A stretch of 64,000 bases of DNA, from positions 1,302,001 to 1,366,000 of the forward strand of contig NZ_CP118259.1 of NCBI RefSeq assembly GCF_013337045.2, in the 5' to 3' direction. Below are positions 11,679 to 20,471 of the stretch, in pieces. Position 1 is the first letter of the stretch, and every line of letters begins with the position of its first letter. Both the position numbers and the translations under genes were made by a program. The stretch comes from Agrobacterium vitis. GTDB taxonomy: Bacteria; Pseudomonadota; Alphaproteobacteria; Rhizobiales; Rhizobiaceae. Under the pieces are notes generated by a model. That model ran no database searches and was not told the origin of the DNA. It worked only from the letters and a program-made list of their open reading frames with translations.

Positions 11679-13124
11679 ATGTCGAATGCTTATGACGTCA
11701 TCATCATCGGGTCCGGCCCTGGCGGCTATGTGACTGCGATCCGTGCCGCCCAGCTTGGCCTGAAAATCGCGATTGTCGAGCGCGAGCATCTTGGCGGCAT
11801 CTGCCTCAACTGGGGCTGTATCCCCACCAAGGCGCTACTGCGGTCGGCGGAAATTCTCGATCATGCCAATCACGCCAAGAGCTACGGCCTGACGCTGAAC
11901 GGCACGATGACCGCCGATGTGAAAGACGTTGTTGCCCGCTCACGCGGCGTATCGGCCCGCCTTAACGGCGGCGTTGCCTATCTGATGAAGAAGAACAAGA
12001 TCGATGTGATCTGGGGTGAGGCCAAGCTCACCAAGCCAAACGAGATCGTCGTCGGCGCATCGTCCAAGCCTGCCGTGCAGCCGCAAAATCCGGTTCCGAA
12101 GGGCGTGTTGGGTGAGGGCACCTATACTGCCAAGCATATCATCGTCGCCACCGGCGCGCGTCCCCGCGCTCTGCCGGGTATTGAGCCAGATGGCAAGCTG
12201 ATCTGGACGTATTTCGAAGCGATGAAGCCGGATTTCATGCCGAAATCCATCGTCGTTATGGGCTCAGGCGCCATCGGCATCGAGTTTGCGTCCTTCTATC
12301 GCTCGATGGGTGTCGATGTCACTGTGGTCGAGCTGATGGCCAATATTATGCCGGTCGAGGACGTGGAAATCTCCACCATCGCCCGCAAGGCGCTGGAAAA
12401 GCGCGGTCTGAAGATCATCACCGAGGCCAAGGTTTCCAAGGTCGAAAAGGGTGCCAATTCCATCACCGCTCATGTCGAGACCAAGGATGGCAAGGTACAG
12501 CAGATCACGGCTGACCGGCTGATCTCGGCTGTCGGCGTGCAGGGCAATATCGAAAATCTCGGTCTGGAGGCTTTGGGCGTCAAGACGGATCGAGGCTGCA
12601 TCGTCATCGACGGCTATGGCAAGACCAATGTGCCGGGCCTCTATGCCATCGGCGATGTCGCCGGTCCGCCAATGCTGGCTCATAAGGCCGAGCATGAAGG
12701 CGTGGTCTGCATCGAGAAGATTGCCGGTCTGCCGCATGTCCATCCCATGAACAAGTCTCTGATCCCTGGCTGCACCTATTGCAATCCGCAGGTCGCCTCA
12801 GTCGGTCTCACCGAAGCCAAGGCAAAAGAACAGGGCCGCGAGATTCGTGTTGGTCGCTACAATTTCAACGCCAATGGCAAGGCCATCGCGCTGGGCGAAG
12901 ACAATGGCATGATCAAAACGATCTTCGACAAGAAGACCGGCGAATTGATCGGCGCGCATATGGTCGGCGCGGAAGTGACCGAGTTGATCCAGGGCTTCGT
13001 GGTCGCCATGAACCTGGAGACGACAGAAGAAGAGCTGATGCACACCATCTTCCCGCATCCGACACTGTCGGAAATGATGAAGGAAAGCGTGCTTGATGCC
13101 TATGGCAAGGTGCTGAACGCCTGA
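11679..13124 (+). CDS. lpdA: Dihydrolipoyl dehydrogenase (E3)
   Basis: 481 residues from ATG 11679, which has CGAGGAG 11 bases upstream; the frame is open back to 11607. Re-oxidises dihydrolipoyl groups of the dehydrogenase complexes with NAD and FAD. Visible: FAD site GSGPGGYV, redox disulfide GGICLNWGCIPTKAL (Cys42, Cys47), NAD site GSGAIGIEFASF, second FAD site YAIGDVAG and the C-terminal dimer-interface motif HPTLSE following HTIFP. Placed after pdhABC, so probably the E3 used by pyruvate dehydrogenase. Confidence 0.96.
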   Translation: MSNAYDVIIIGSGPGGYVTAIRAAQLGLKIAIVEREHLGGICLNWGCIPTKALLRSAEILDHANHAKSYGLTLNGTMTADVKDVVARSRGVSARLNGGVAYLMKKNKIDVIWGEAKLTKPNEIVVGASSKPAVQPQNPVPKGVLGEGTYTAKHIIVATGARPRALPGIEPDGKLIWTYFEAMKPDFMPKSIVVMGSGAIGIEFASFYRSMGVDVTVVELMANIMPVEDVEISTIARKALEKRGLKIITEAKVSKVEKGANSITAHVETKDGKVQQITADRLISAVGVQGNIENLGLEALGVKTDRGCIVIDGYGKTNVPGLYAIGDVAGPPMLAHKAEHEGVVCIEKIAGLPHVHPMNKSLIPGCTYCNPQVASVGLTEAKAKEQGREIRVGRYNFNANGKAIALGEDNGMIKTIFDKKTGELIGAHMVGAEVTELIQGFVVAMNLETTEEELMHTIFPHPTLSEMMKESVLDAYGKVLNA

Positions 13125-13194
13125 CGCGGCGGACAGTGACATTGCGAGACATTGCCCGGCTCGCTATATAGGGGCGGGCAACTGAGGATAGACG

Positions 13195-13443
13195 ATGGAA
13201 AATGTGGGCTGGTTGACGGCGATCTTCGTGGGTGGTCTGGCCGGATGGCTGGCAGGCAAGTTGATGGACATGCGCTTCGGCATTTTCATGAACATCGTCA
13301 TCGGCATTATCGGCTCTGTCATTGCCAATGCCATCTTCCGTCGCTTTGACATTTTCGTCGCCAGCGACTGGGTGGGCTATCTGATCACCAGCTTTATCGG
13401 CGCCTGCATTCTGCTGTTCGTCGCCAAGCTGGTGCGGAAATAG
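13195..13443 (+). CDS. GlsB/YeaQ/YmgE family small membrane protein
   Basis: 82 residues, three membrane segments: about 5-20 (LTAIFVGGLAGWLAGK), 28-45 (FMNIVIGIIGSVIANAIF) and 60-78. The GLAGWLAGK and GIIGSVIAN glycine-rich helices are typical of transglycosylase-associated / YeaQ proteins, which are stress-induced in enterobacteria but without proven function. GAGGAT precedes the ATG. Between lpdA and lipA on the same strand. Confidence 0.85.
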   Translation: MENVGWLTAIFVGGLAGWLAGKLMDMRFGIFMNIVIGIIGSVIANAIFRRFDIFVASDWVGYLITSFIGACILLFVAKLVRK

Positions 13444-13482
13444 AGACTTTTAAAACCGCTCATCGGCGGCAAAGGAAACACG

Positions 13483-14454
13483 ATGGTTACCATCCTCGAT
13501 AGAACCAAGCCGGACGACAAGCGCATCCGCCACCCGGAAAAGGCTCACAAGCCGGATACGGAAGTGTTGCGCAAGCCGGAATGGATCAGGGTGAAAGCTC
13601 CGACCTCCAAGGGCTATCAGGAAACCCGCGAACTGGTGCGTTCCCACAAGCTGGTCACCGTCTGTGAAGAAGCCGGCTGCCCGAATATCGGCGAGTGCTG
13701 GGAAAAGAAGCACGCCACCTTCATGATCATGGGTGAGATCTGTACCCGCGCCTGCGCCTTCTGCAATGTGGCGACCGGCAAGCCGAATGCGCTTGACCGT
13801 GAAGAACCTGCCAATGTGGCCAAGGCCGTGCGCCAAATGGGCCTGTCGCATGTGGTCATCACGTCCGTGGACCGAGATGACCTGGCTGATGGTGGTGCCG
13901 AGCATTTCGAACAGGTGAGCTGGGCCATCCGCGAGGCTTCGCCCGCCACGACCATCGAAATCCTGACGCCGGACTTTTTGAAAAAGCCCGGTGCGCTGGA
14001 GCGTGTCGTTGCCGCCAAGCCCGACGTGTTCAACCACAATATGGAAACCGTTCCGGGCAATTACCTCACCGTGCGTCCGGGTGCCCGTTATTTCCACTCT
14101 GTCCGGTTGTTGCAGCGGGTCAAGGAACTCGATCCGACAATGTTCACCAAGTCAGGCATCATGGTCGGGCTTGGCGAAGAGCGTAATGAAGTGCTGCAAT
14201 TGATGGATGACCTGCGCACTGCGGATGTGGATTTTCTGACCATCGGCCAATATCTCCAGCCGACCCGTAAGCACCACAAGGTGGAACGCTTCGTGACGCC
14301 GGAAGAATTCAAGTCCTATGAGGATATTGCCTATACCAAGGGCTTCCTGATGGTCGCCTCCAGCCCGCTCACCCGCTCCTCTCACCATGCCGGCGACGAT
14401 TTTGCCCGGTTGAAGGCCAACCGCGAAAAGAAGCTGCTGGCGGCAGCGGAGTAG
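13483..14454 (+). CDS. lipA: Lipoyl synthase
   Basis: 323 residues. Radical SAM enzyme that inserts sulfur into octanoyl groups on the lipoyl domains of PdhB, PdhC and other acceptors. The auxiliary cluster motif is [12 protein letters not shown], the radical SAM motif is CTRACAFC, and the C-terminal [15 protein letters not shown] contains the RSSHHA block with the auxiliary-cluster Ser ligand. Forms a functional neighbourhood with pdhABC and lpdA. Confidence 0.98.
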   Translation: MVTILDRTKPDDKRIRHPEKAHKPDTEVLRKPEWIRVKAPTSKGYQETRELVRSHKLVTVCEEAGCPNIGECWEKKHATFMIMGEICTRACAFCNVATGKPNALDREEPANVAKAVRQMGLSHVVITSVDRDDLADGGAEHFEQVSWAIREASPATTIEILTPDFLKKPGALERVVAAKPDVFNHNMETVPGNYLTVRPGARYFHSVRLLQRVKELDPTMFTKSGIMVGLGEERNEVLQLMDDLRTADVDFLTIGQYLQPTRKHHKVERFVTPEEFKSYEDIAYTKGFLMVASSPLTRSSHHAGDDFARLKANREKKLLAAAE

Positions 14455-14485
14455 ATTTCCGCTACATGATGCTTGCCGAGATTGG

Positions 14486-14513
14486 AGCCCGTCGCCTATA
14501 AGCGTCGGGCTTT
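14486..14513 (+). terminator. Terminator after lipA
   Basis: AGCCCGTCGC (14486-14495), loop CTATAA, GCGTCGGGCT (14502-14511): 10-bp stem with one mismatch, followed by TTTAAAG. It separates lipA from the kinase pair. Confidence 0.65.
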
Positions 14514-14531
14514 AAAGTTTGCAGGTGATGC

Positions 14532-15107
14532 ATGGCACTATATATCGACAAGCTTGACGATGCGGCAGCACTGTTGAACTCGGCCAAGCGCATCTGCGTG
14601 GTCGGCTGCTCCGGCAGCGGCAAGAGTACACTATCGCAAATTCTGTGCGAGCGGCTGGGCCTCGACTACATCTCCATGGATCGCGACGTCTTCTGGCTAC
14701 CCGGCTGGAAGCTGAGGCCAAGGCCGGAAGCGCTTGAGTTGATGCATCAGTTCGTGGCCGGTGAGCGGTGGATTATCGACGGCAACAGCCCCGGCAGCCT
14801 GCCAGCCAGGCTGGCGCGCGCCGACATGGTGATCTGGATGCGTCCGCCGCGCCACCTATCGATCTACGGTGTTCTGTCGCGTTGGCTGAAACATCGCGGA
14901 ACGGTCAGGCCAGAGATGGCGCCGGGATGTCCTGAAAAGATCGATTGGCCATTTCTTCAATATGTCTGGAATTTCGAGGCGCACGAAGTGCCGCAGTTTC
15001 AGGCGCAGTTTGAAAATGCGCGGGCCGATCTTCCGGTCGTCGTCCTTAGGTCGCACCGGCAGACCAATGAGTTTTTAGCGGCTTTAGGCGGGTGCCAGCG
15101 GAGGTAG
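14532..15107 (+). CDS. P-loop kinase-like ATPase, first of a tandem pair
   Basis: 191 residues. P-loop GCSGSGKST at residues 25-33, then SMDRDVFWLPGWKLR, a GERWIIDGN strand and an R-rich lid region; this is the layout of adenylate-kinase-like / topology-modulation (FlaR-like) proteins. The substrate cannot be assigned. It shares the whole architecture with the next gene (DRDV.WLPGW, RWI.DG.SP, YVWNFE), so the two arose by duplication. Stop is 2 bp before the ATG of the second copy. Confidence 0.75.
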   Translation: MALYIDKLDDAAALLNSAKRICVVGCSGSGKSTLSQILCERLGLDYISMDRDVFWLPGWKLRPRPEALELMHQFVAGERWIIDGNSPGSLPARLARADMVIWMRPPRHLSIYGVLSRWLKHRGTVRPEMAPGCPEKIDWPFLQYVWNFEAHEVPQFQAQFENARADLPVVVLRSHRQTNEFLAALGGCQRR

Positions 15108-15109
15108 AC

Positions 15110-15679
15110 ATGGTGCGTTACGTGGAGATGTCCGCCGCCGCCGGTCTTCTTGGCCGCAGTAACAGGATCATGGTTGTTGGTTGTTCGGGAGGTGGTAAGA
15201 CCACCTTGTCGCAGAAACTCGCGTCTCGCTTTGGGCTCGACTATCAGTCGATCGATCGGGATGTCCGTTGGCTTCCCGGCTGGCAGCAAAGAGATAAGCA
15301 CGCTCAGCGAGACATTATTGCTGAACTGGTCTCACATGAACGTTGGGTAATGGACGGAAGTAGTCCCTCGACGTTCGATTTGCGATTACCTCGAACAGAC
15401 CTGGTGATCTGGGTAAAAATGTCTCGGCTGGCCTGCCTAAGAGGCATCGCTGGGCGGGTGTTACGCAATTATGGAAAAGTGCGCGTTGCCATGGCCGAAG
15501 GCTGCAAGGAGCCGTTGCCTGATCGGGAATTCCTTTCTTACATCTGGAATTTCGAGCGCAAGCACGCACCGATCTTCATCCGCAATTTCGACCTTCATGG
15601 CCCCGACGTTCCGGTTCTGGTGCTGAAATCCCGCCGAGAGGTCGCGCGTTTTCTCGACCTCGTCGGCGTTTCGGGGTAG
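15110..15679 (+). CDS. P-loop kinase-like ATPase, second of a tandem pair
   Basis: 189 residues from ATG 15110, with GGAGGT 5 bases upstream overlapping the end of the first copy; an in-frame GTG at 15092 is the alternative. P-loop GCSGGGKTT begins at Gly24. SIDRDVRWLPGW, ERWVMDGSSPSTF and SYIWNFERKHAP match the upstream paralogue. Codon choice looks somewhat less GC-biased than in the neighbours. Likely co-translated with the first copy; function unknown. Confidence 0.75.
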   Translation: MVRYVEMSAAAGLLGRSNRIMVVGCSGGGKTTLSQKLASRFGLDYQSIDRDVRWLPGWQQRDKHAQRDIIAELVSHERWVMDGSSPSTFDLRLPRTDLVIWVKMSRLACLRGIAGRVLRNYGKVRVAMAEGCKEPLPDREFLSYIWNFERKHAPIFIRNFDLHGPDVPVLVLKSRREVARFLDLVGVSG

Positions 15680-15694
15680 GGCGCTTCCTCCGCT

Positions 15695-17020
15695 TTACGC
15701 GGCAAAAGCCGCCGCCGGTTGCCTGCGGCTGGAAAGCACCAGCAGCGTCACGGCGGAAACGGCGGAGGCTCCCATGATATACCATGCCACGGAAGCGGCG
15801 CTGCCAGACGTGGCCACCAGCCAGGCGGTAATGATCGGGGTCATCGCGCTGCCCAGCACGCCAGCCAGCATGTAGCAGATCGACAGGCCGGTATAGCGTA
15901 CGCCGGTCTCGAACAGTTCTGACAGAAAGGTGGCAATCGGTCCGAAGTTGGCGGCAAAGGCACTCATCATCAGCAGGAATCCGAGAAGCACGCCCGGCAA
16001 TCCGCCGTGGTCCATCAGCCAGAACATTGGGAAAGCAAACAGGATTTCAGCAAAAATCCCGGCCAGAATAACGTTTCGGCGACCGATCCGGTCCGAAAGT
16101 GCACCAAATACCGGCAGAAGCACAACGCAGACCGCGCAGGCGATCAGGATCATCGCCAAGATCTGCTGTTTGGGAAAATGCAGCGTCTGCGTGCCATAGG
16201 ACAGGCCGAATACCGCAATGAGATTGAAAGACGAGCCGATGGACAGGGTGGCAAAGCCGCCAAGCAGAACCTTTGCCCAATGCCGCCGCATGAGATCGGC
16301 GAGTGGCATTCGTTGCGTCTCTGCCCTTTGCCTGTGGCGGGCGAATGCTGGTGTTTCGCTCACCGACATGCGCACATAGAAGCCGATGGCGACGAGCACG
16401 ATGCTGATTAGAAACGCCACCCGCCAACCCCAGAGCAGGAAGCTCTGATCCGAGAGGACCGAGGATAACACCAGGAAGGCGGAATTGGCCAGAAACGTAC
16501 CAGCGGGAACACCGATCTGTACCCAAGACCCGTAAAGCCCGCGCTTGTTTTGCGGAGCATGTTCCACCGCCAGAAGCACGGCCCCGCCCCATTCGCCGCC
16601 CAGCGCCAGCCCCTGCAAAAGCCGCAGCACGACGAGGAGGATAGGCGCCCATACTCCGAGTGTTTCATAGCCGGGCAGCAGGCCGATGGCGAATGTGGCA
16701 AGACCCATCAGGCTCAGCGACAACATCAATGTCGATTTTCGTCCCATCCTGTCGCCGAAATGGCCGAAAAGGGCTGCGCCCACCATACGCGACAGATAGG
16801 CGGAGGCGAAGGTGCTGAACGCCAGCAGCGTACCCACCAGCGGATCGACGCTGGGAAAGAAAACCTTGTTGAACACCAGAGCCGAAGCGGTGGCGAAAAT
16901 GAACAGATCATACCACTCGATTGTGGTGCCGATCACGCTGGCCAGCATGACCCTGCGTAGTTCTTTGCCCTGGAGAGGTTTAGGGGTGGCTATATTGTCG
17001 TTGGTCGAGGGAGCGGCCAT
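15695..17020 (-). CDS. MFS transporter, metabolite:H+ symporter (MHS) family
   Basis: 441 residues with about 12 membrane segments. N-terminal ASVIGTTIEWYDLFIFATAS is the MHS signature, followed by GHFGDRMGRK between helices 2 and 3 and LRLLQGLALGGEWGGA. The ProP / ShiA / KgtP branch imports organic acids, betaines or aromatic acids with protons; the substrate here is unknown. AAGGAA lies 8 bases upstream of the start. Convergent with the kinase pair and divergent from ratA, so probably its own transcript. Confidence 0.9.
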   Translation of the reverse strand: MAAPSTNDNIATPKPLQGKELRRVMLASVIGTTIEWYDLFIFATASALVFNKVFFPSVDPLVGTLLAFSTFASAYLSRMVGAALFGHFGDRMGRKSTLMLSLSLMGLATFAIGLLPGYETLGVWAPILLVVLRLLQGLALGGEWGGAVLLAVEHAPQNKRGLYGSWVQIGVPAGTFLANSAFLVLSSVLSDQSFLLWGWRVAFLISIVLVAIGFYVRMSVSETPAFARHRQRAETQRMPLADLMRRHWAKVLLGGFATLSIGSSFNLIAVFGLSYGTQTLHFPKQQILAMILIACAVCVVLLPVFGALSDRIGRRNVILAGIFAEILFAFPMFWLMDHGGLPGVLLGFLLMMSAFAANFGPIATFLSELFETGVRYTGLSICYMLAGVLGSAMTPIITAWLVATSGSAASVAWYIMGASAVSAVTLLVLSSRRQPAAAFAA

Positions 17021-17182
17021 AGGCGGTTCCTTGCTAAAATAATTCGATTCTAAAACAGCTTAGTGACATCGTGACTTTCAATAACGGAAGGCTAGCACCT
17101 CCGGAGAGACCTTGCCACCAACCGGAAATTTCGGCCTCAATTCGTCGTGAGTTTTTATCAGGATGGCAGATCCCACTGCGGT

Positions 17183-17212
17183 TTTGAGGAATTTCCTTGT
17201 AAATTTCTCAAA
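17183..17212. promoter_or_regulatory. Imperfect palindrome between the MHS transporter and ratA
   Basis: TTTGAGGAATTT (17183-17194), CCTTGT, AAATTTCTCAAA (17201-17212): 12-bp arms with one G-U, in the 243-bp divergent gap. It lies about 50 bp upstream of ratA. Could be an operator or an mRNA hairpin; no ligand can be named. Confidence 0.4.
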
Positions 17213-17263
17213 CCACAGGAGCGACTTCTTGATCTTGCCGTTGCGCAGGATTAAGTGCGGCTT

Positions 17264-17716
17264 ATGCCGAAGTTTGAAACCCGCCGTATTGTCCAGCACT
17301 CAGCCGATCGCATGTATGAGCTCGTCGCCGATGTCGAGCGCTATCCCGAATTCGTGCCGCTTTGTGAGGAGCTTGCCGTGCAATCGCGCAAGGAGCGCGA
17401 TGGCAAGACTTTGCTGATCGCCAATATGACCGTGGGCTACAAGACGATCCGCGAGACCTTCGTTTCGCAAGTCCTGCTGAAGCCGGACGAGCGGGCCATT
17501 GATGTCAAATATCTGGAAGGCCCGTTCAAATATCTCGACAATCGCTGGCGTTTTGAAGACCTCGGCGACGGCACTTGCGCGGTGAATTTCTACATCGATT
17601 ACGAGTTCAAAAGCATGATTCTCGGCGCCCTGATGGGCTCGATGTTCGACCGGGCGTTTCGGATGTTTTCCGAGGCGTTCGAGACCAGGGCCAATAAGGT
17701 TTATGGGACCGCCTGA
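17264..17716 (+). CDS. ratA: RatA / Coq10 family START-like protein
   Basis: 150 residues from ATG 17264 (MPKFETRR). A GTG at 17255 lies closer to GCAGGA and is the alternative start. Aromatic-rich START/polyketide-cyclase domain: ADVERYPEFVPLCEE, TVGYKTIRETF, LEGPFKYLDNRWRFED, and GALMGSMFDRAFRMFSEAFE at the C-terminus. Family members bind quinone-like lipids (Coq10) or were reported to affect ribosome association in E. coli (RatA). In alphaproteobacteria the gene usually follows lipA, so the genes at 14532-17020 look like an insertion. Confidence 0.88.
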   Translation: MPKFETRRIVQHSADRMYELVADVERYPEFVPLCEELAVQSRKERDGKTLLIANMTVGYKTIRETFVSQVLLKPDERAIDVKYLEGPFKYLDNRWRFEDLGDGTCAVNFYIDYEFKSMILGALMGSMFDRAFRMFSEAFETRANKVYGTA

Positions 17717-18456
17717 GTGCCCGAACCTATCGGTCGTTTCTCGATGTAATGTCCGTAAAGCGTGGTGATGACGGATAGGCTAATCATCATCAGGAAAGCG
17801 CTGGACATCGTTTCCCATAATATACTGAGGACGATGGGGCCGTCGCGGAGCAGATATGTTGTCAACAGAACAGGAACGGCGATGACATACAGCATCACAG
17901 CGACACCGAGGCAGGCGAGATTTTCCGCCCGGGTGGCATCCCAAGCCTCTCTTATTGTCATCGATGTGCCAAGTGCCGCGCTGGGCAGAAGCGTCGAGAG
18001 ACGCATTGCCATGGTGATAAGCCCGAAAGTCGCGACAAATGACAGAAAAATGAAAGCAACGTCCAGGAATCTGATGTCGCTTGCAATAAGATTGAACAGG
18101 ACGATGGGGATGGCGACCATTATCACTAACAGGCCAATCAACAGGCCTTTCAAGAAGTAGGATGCGATGCGGGCACCATGAAATCGCGGCATAAGCCGTG
18201 GATATTCATCAATCAGGATAAAGCGATGCCAGGCGACCGCGATCCAAAGATAACTTACGAAGCCGAACAACTCAGAAACGACAAGCATAGCCCGCAAAAT
18301 TACGTCGTTCTCAGAGGCTACGAAGCCCGTATAAAAAATAGTCAGGGCCTTAAGCGATAAGGCTATTGCAATAAATGGTGCCGTAATCCTTACCGCGGCG
18401 AACCAATTGTTAAATGTAAGCTTTAATGCGTGTTTGAAAATTTTCCAAAACTTCAT
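17701..18456 (-). CDS. Polytopic membrane protein of unknown function
   Basis: 251 residues, about six hydrophobic segments: near 20-45, 55-80, 105-130, 132-155, 180-205 and 210-235. It begins MKFWKIFKHALKLTFNNW and contains AVAWHRFILIDE, a pattern seen in a group of uncharacterised alphaproteobacterial membrane proteins. AGGTGA lies 6 bases upstream of the ATG. Its 3' end overlaps the ratA 3' end by 16 bp, convergently. The region is more AT-rich than its neighbours. No function can be assigned. Confidence 0.7.
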   Translation of the reverse strand: MKFWKIFKHALKLTFNNWFAAVRITAPFIAIALSLKALTIFYTGFVASENDVILRAMLVVSELFGFVSYLWIAVAWHRFILIDEYPRLMPRFHGARIASYFLKGLLIGLLVIMVAIPIVLFNLIASDIRFLDVAFIFLSFVATFGLITMAMRLSTLLPSAALGTSMTIREAWDATRAENLACLGVAVMLYVIAVPVLLTTYLLRDGPIVLSILWETMSSAFLMMISLSVITTLYGHYIEKRPIGSGTQAVP

Positions 18457-18585
18457 CCAAATTCACCTGTTAAATCGGGTGACGCAAATAAAAACGTTAA
18501 TTCAATGGGAACATACCATACGGCAGCACCGTACCTGTTTTACTCTTCACCGCTGGAGATAGAGTAGCGCGATGCGCAATCAAGT

Positions 18586-19086
18586 CTAATGCTGCTGGAT
18601 ATCCTGGAGTAAGGCGAGCGCGGTTCTTATGGTCGCCAGGCGGATCGCTTCGCGCCCATGGTTTTCATAGTGCATTTCCCGATGGCAGGCTGCGCCTGTT
18701 CGCGACAGTGCTGCGATATGCACCAGCCCCACCGGCTTTTCGTCACTCCCACCGCCCGGCCCGGCGATACCGGTCACCGCAACCGAAATGGAGGCGCTGG
18801 AGCGGTAGAGGGCACCGTGGGCCATGGCCAGCGCCGTTTCGCGCGACACGGCACCATAGGTTTCCAGCGTCAGCGATGGCACGCCCAGCATGTCCATCTT
18901 CGCCTGGTTGGAATAGGTGACGTAGCCGCGATCCACCACGGCGGATGATCCGGCAATTTCGGTTAGCAGGCCAGCGATCAGCCCGCCGGTGCAGGATTCG
19001 GCGGTGGCGATGGTCAGGCCGCGTCTGGTGAAGTCTTCAATGATGGTCCGGGCGGCCTTTTCCAGATCGTCGGGAAATAGGCTCAT
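18586..19086 (-). CDS. CinA-type amidohydrolase (PncC, nicotinamide-nucleotide amidase family)
   Basis: 166 residues, corresponding to the C-terminal domain of CinA alone. Motifs: [51 protein letters not shown]. PncC-type enzymes convert NMN to nicotinic acid mononucleotide and ammonia in NAD recycling. The start overlaps the ispDF stop by 4 bp, so the two genes are translationally coupled in this order. Confidence 0.9.
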   Translation of the reverse strand: MSLFPDDLEKAARTIIEDFTRRGLTIATAESCTGGLIAGLLTEIAGSSAVVDRGYVTYSNQAKMDMLGVPSLTLETYGAVSRETALAMAHGALYRSSASISVAVTGIAGPGGGSDEKPVGLVHIAALSRTGAACHREMHYENHGREAIRLATIRTALALLQDIQQH

Positions 19087-20306
19087 TGCGGCTTTCCCTG
19101 AAAAACCACAGTTGCAGTGGCAATGGCCGCAATGCCTTCGCCCCGGCCGACAAAGCCGATTTTCTCGTTGGTCGTGGCTTTGACCGAGCAGCGGTCCAGC
19201 GCAATGCCGAGAATCTCCGAGAGTTTTTCGCGCATGATCTGGCGATGTGGGCCGATTTTCGGTGCTTCAGCGATCAGCGAAATATCCGCGTTCATGATTG
19301 TGCCGCCCGCTTTGCGCACGATGTTTGCGGCATGCTCCAGGAAGATCCGGGAAGCGGCACCGCGCCATTGTGGGTCTGACGGCGGGAAGTGGTCGCCGAT
19401 ATCGCCAGCCCCGCAGGTGGCCAGCAGCGCATCGGTTAGCGCATGCAGGGCGACGTCGGCATCGGAATGGCCGCTCAAGGCCTGGTCATGGGCAATGAAA
19501 ATGCCGCAGAGCGTCACACCGTCACCCGGCACCAATTGGTGGACGTCATAGCCATTGCCGGTGCGCACATCGGGCAAAGCGTTATGGGAGAGGCGGGCGT
19601 CAGCCATTTCAAGATCCCGTTTCACGGTCAGTTTCATGTTGTCAGGCGAGCCTTCCACCAGATGGACAGTCAGTCCCGCCCATTCGGCGATGGCGGCGTC
19701 ATCGGTAAAATCGTCACGCCCGGCGCTTGCGGCGTCTTCATGGGCAGTCGTTATCTTCGCATAGACGAAGCTCTGCGGTGTCTGGGCTGCAAAAAGCCCG
19801 CCGCGCGCCACGGTATCGACGACTCGGGCATTCTCATCGCCACGCTTGAGCGTATCGGCCACCGGCATCGCGGGCAAGACGGCATCGGCACCATCGTCAA
19901 GCCGGGCGATAATCCGTTGCAGCATCGGCTGATCGAAAAACGGGCGGACCGCGTCATGGATCAGCACATAATCCGGCTTCTGATTCTGTAAGGCTTTCAA
20001 CCCAGCCAGAACCGACTGCTGCCGGGTTTTGCCGCCGTGGGTGATGATCAGCGAGGCAGCGAGCTGCGGATAGGGGGCGAGAGCCTTGGCCAGCAAAGCC
20101 TCGTCATCGGGATGAATGACGACGATCAGGCGCGCTTGCGGGAGAAGATCTGCGAAGCCATGCAGGCTATGGATGATAACAGGCTTGCCACCAATCGTCC
20201 GATATTGCTTCGGCCCCTCGCTGGAGGCGCCAGCGCGCTCTCCCCGGCCTGCCGCGACCAATATCACCGCTGTTGACCTTGCCCCGTCCGCTTGAATATG
20301 CACCAT
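19083..20306 (-). CDS. ispDF: Bifunctional IspD/IspF, MEP isoprenoid pathway
   Basis: 407 residues. N-terminal cytidylyltransferase IspD (about 10-235: [22 protein letters not shown]), joined to C-terminal MECDP synthase IspF (about 248-407: [55 protein letters not shown]). It catalyses the third and fifth steps of the methylerythritol phosphate pathway. Fusion is usual in Rhizobiales. Divergent from dusB across a 165-bp gap holding repeated complementary octamers. Confidence 0.97.
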   Translation of the reverse strand: MVHIQADGARSTAVILVAAGRGERAGASSEGPKQYRTIGGKPVIIHSLHGFADLLPQARLIVVIHPDDEALLAKALAPYPQLAASLIITHGGKTRQQSVLAGLKALQNQKPDYVLIHDAVRPFFDQPMLQRIIARLDDGADAVLPAMPVADTLKRGDENARVVDTVARGGLFAAQTPQSFVYAKITTAHEDAASAGRDDFTDDAAIAEWAGLTVHLVEGSPDNMKLTVKRDLEMADARLSHNALPDVRTGNGYDVHQLVPGDGVTLCGIFIAHDQALSGHSDADVALHALTDALLATCGAGDIGDHFPPSDPQWRGAASRIFLEHAANIVRKAGGTIMNADISLIAEAPKIGPHRQIMREKLSEILGIALDRCSVKATTNEKIGFVGRGEGIAAIATATVVFQGKPQ

Positions 20307-20368
20307 GTCATTCCAGTGTTTGAAACAGATTTCCGCCTGTCTATCGGTGCGGTTAAAAGTTTTCCAGC

Positions 20369-20460
20369 ATTTGCCCGAAAAATTGTCGGTATCGCTTGGA
20401 AAGAGCTTGGCAATGATCTTTTTTATGTCTAAAAATCGGGCAAATTAGTATCTTGCCCGA
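20369..20460 (+). promoter_or_regulatory. dusB-ntrBC leader with mutually exclusive hairpins
   Basis: Three complementary segments: ATTTGCCCGA (20369-20378), TCGGGCAAAT (20436-20445) and TTGCCCGA (20453-20460). The middle one can pair perfectly with the first (10 bp) or with the third (8 bp, 9-base loop), but not both at once. The third segment runs into the likely Shine-Dalgarno GAAAGA of dusB. This could be an attenuator-like leader or a set of operator half-sites. Confidence 0.45.
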
Positions 20461-20471
20461 AAGATAGACAT

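Noticed and set aside
20401..20430. Possible sigma-54 promoter (TTGGCAATGATC...) upstream of dusB
   Set aside because: The downstream GC element of the -24/-12 consensus is missing, so the match is too weak.
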